This document shows, piece by piece, positions 30,443 through 30,497 of a stretch of 30,497 bases of DNA (positions are counted from its first letter, which is position 1; each line of letters begins with the position of its first letter). A model generated the notes under the pieces. The model had not been told where the DNA came from. It saw nothing but the letters and a program-made list of their open reading frames with translations, and ran no database searches. The translations under genes were made by a program, and so were the position numbers. Origin of the DNA: an uncultured Bacteroidales bacterium (GTDB lineage Bacteria > Bacteroidota > Bacteroidia > Bacteroidales > UBA932); assembly GCA_946405485.1 (NCBI GenBank), contig CAMJHJ010000007.1, positions 1 to 30,497 on the forward strand, read 5' to 3'.

Positions 30443-30450
30443 CAAAAGTA
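30443..30450 (-). promoter_or_regulatory. -7 element TACTTTTG for folP, predicting a leaderless mRNA
   Basis: On the minus strand TACTTTTG matches TAnnTTTG; seven bases (CACTGAA) separate it from the folP ATG at 30435. No -33 TTTG at the standard distance. Confidence 0.55.
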
Positions 30451-30462
30451 AGGAAAAATAGG

Positions 30463-30470
30463 TATATTTG
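30463..30470 (+). promoter_or_regulatory. -7 element TATATTTG for a gene leaving the window
   Basis: TATATTTG on the plus strand matches TAnnTTTG and diverges from the folP promoter 12 bases away. The first ATG after it is at 30494, 23 bases on, four bases before the window ends; it may be the start of the next gene, which cannot be identified here. Confidence 0.5.
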
Positions 30471-30497
30471 TACGATTGCAAAACCCAGTCCAGATGC

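Overview
The window is a dense stretch of housekeeping chromosome from a member of the Bacteroidota, most likely a GC-rich member of the Bacteroidales. The evidence is a Porin_10-type outer membrane protein, an ExbB–(4-TM protein)–ExbD–ExbD operon, an OMPLA-type phospholipase, a kinase–RapZ fusion beside a MurU-like enzyme, and repeated promoter elements of the phylum type TAnnTTTG. The genus cannot be fixed from sequence alone. I see no insertion sequence, integrase, phage gene, CRISPR array or other accessory element, and no gene-free gap above about 125 bases.

Layout, left to right. 1-227: the 3' end of rpmF (L32), a tRNA-Arg(CCT) and a 20-bp palindromic terminator. 226-1655 (minus): an FNT-family channel and phospholipase A. 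1750-10326 (plus): a large membrane-anchored protein of unknown function, an acyl-CoA ligase, a dCMP deaminase, an S41 protease, asnS, udk and a TonB-like protein. 10384-12720 (minus): the Exb motor operon, convergent with the TonB-like gene. 12842-17661 (minus): ansA, tatD, dprA, queA and a Nudix hydrolase. 17722-21514 (plus): a small SRPBCC-like protein, an RsmF-like rRNA methyltransferase, a periplasmic repeat protein and a LolC/E-type permease. 21515-29379 (minus): a membrane-bound lytic transglycosylase, a porin, a MurU-like nucleotidyltransferase, an AmgK-like kinase fused to the RapZ C-terminal domain, a CPBP protease and another sugar nucleotidyltransferase. 29424-30435: ftsB/divIC (plus) overlapping the convergent folP (minus). 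The right edge holds a promoter for a gene that starts at or beyond the end of the window.

Two groups form functional units. The TonB-like protein and the Exb operon are parts of a proton-driven outer membrane energising system. The lytic transglycosylase, porin, MurU-like enzyme and AmgK–RapZ fusion read as a peptidoglycan turnover and amino-sugar salvage cluster. The fusion is the most interesting object here, because it joins the salvage kinase to a domain that in E. coli senses glucosamine-6-phosphate and binds RNA.

Other points of interest are an OMPLA in which the catalytic-triad Asn position is Gly, several promoters so close to the start codon that the mRNAs should be leaderless, two back-to-back -7 elements in an 18-bp near-palindrome, and a terminator palindrome that takes in the 3' end of a tRNA.
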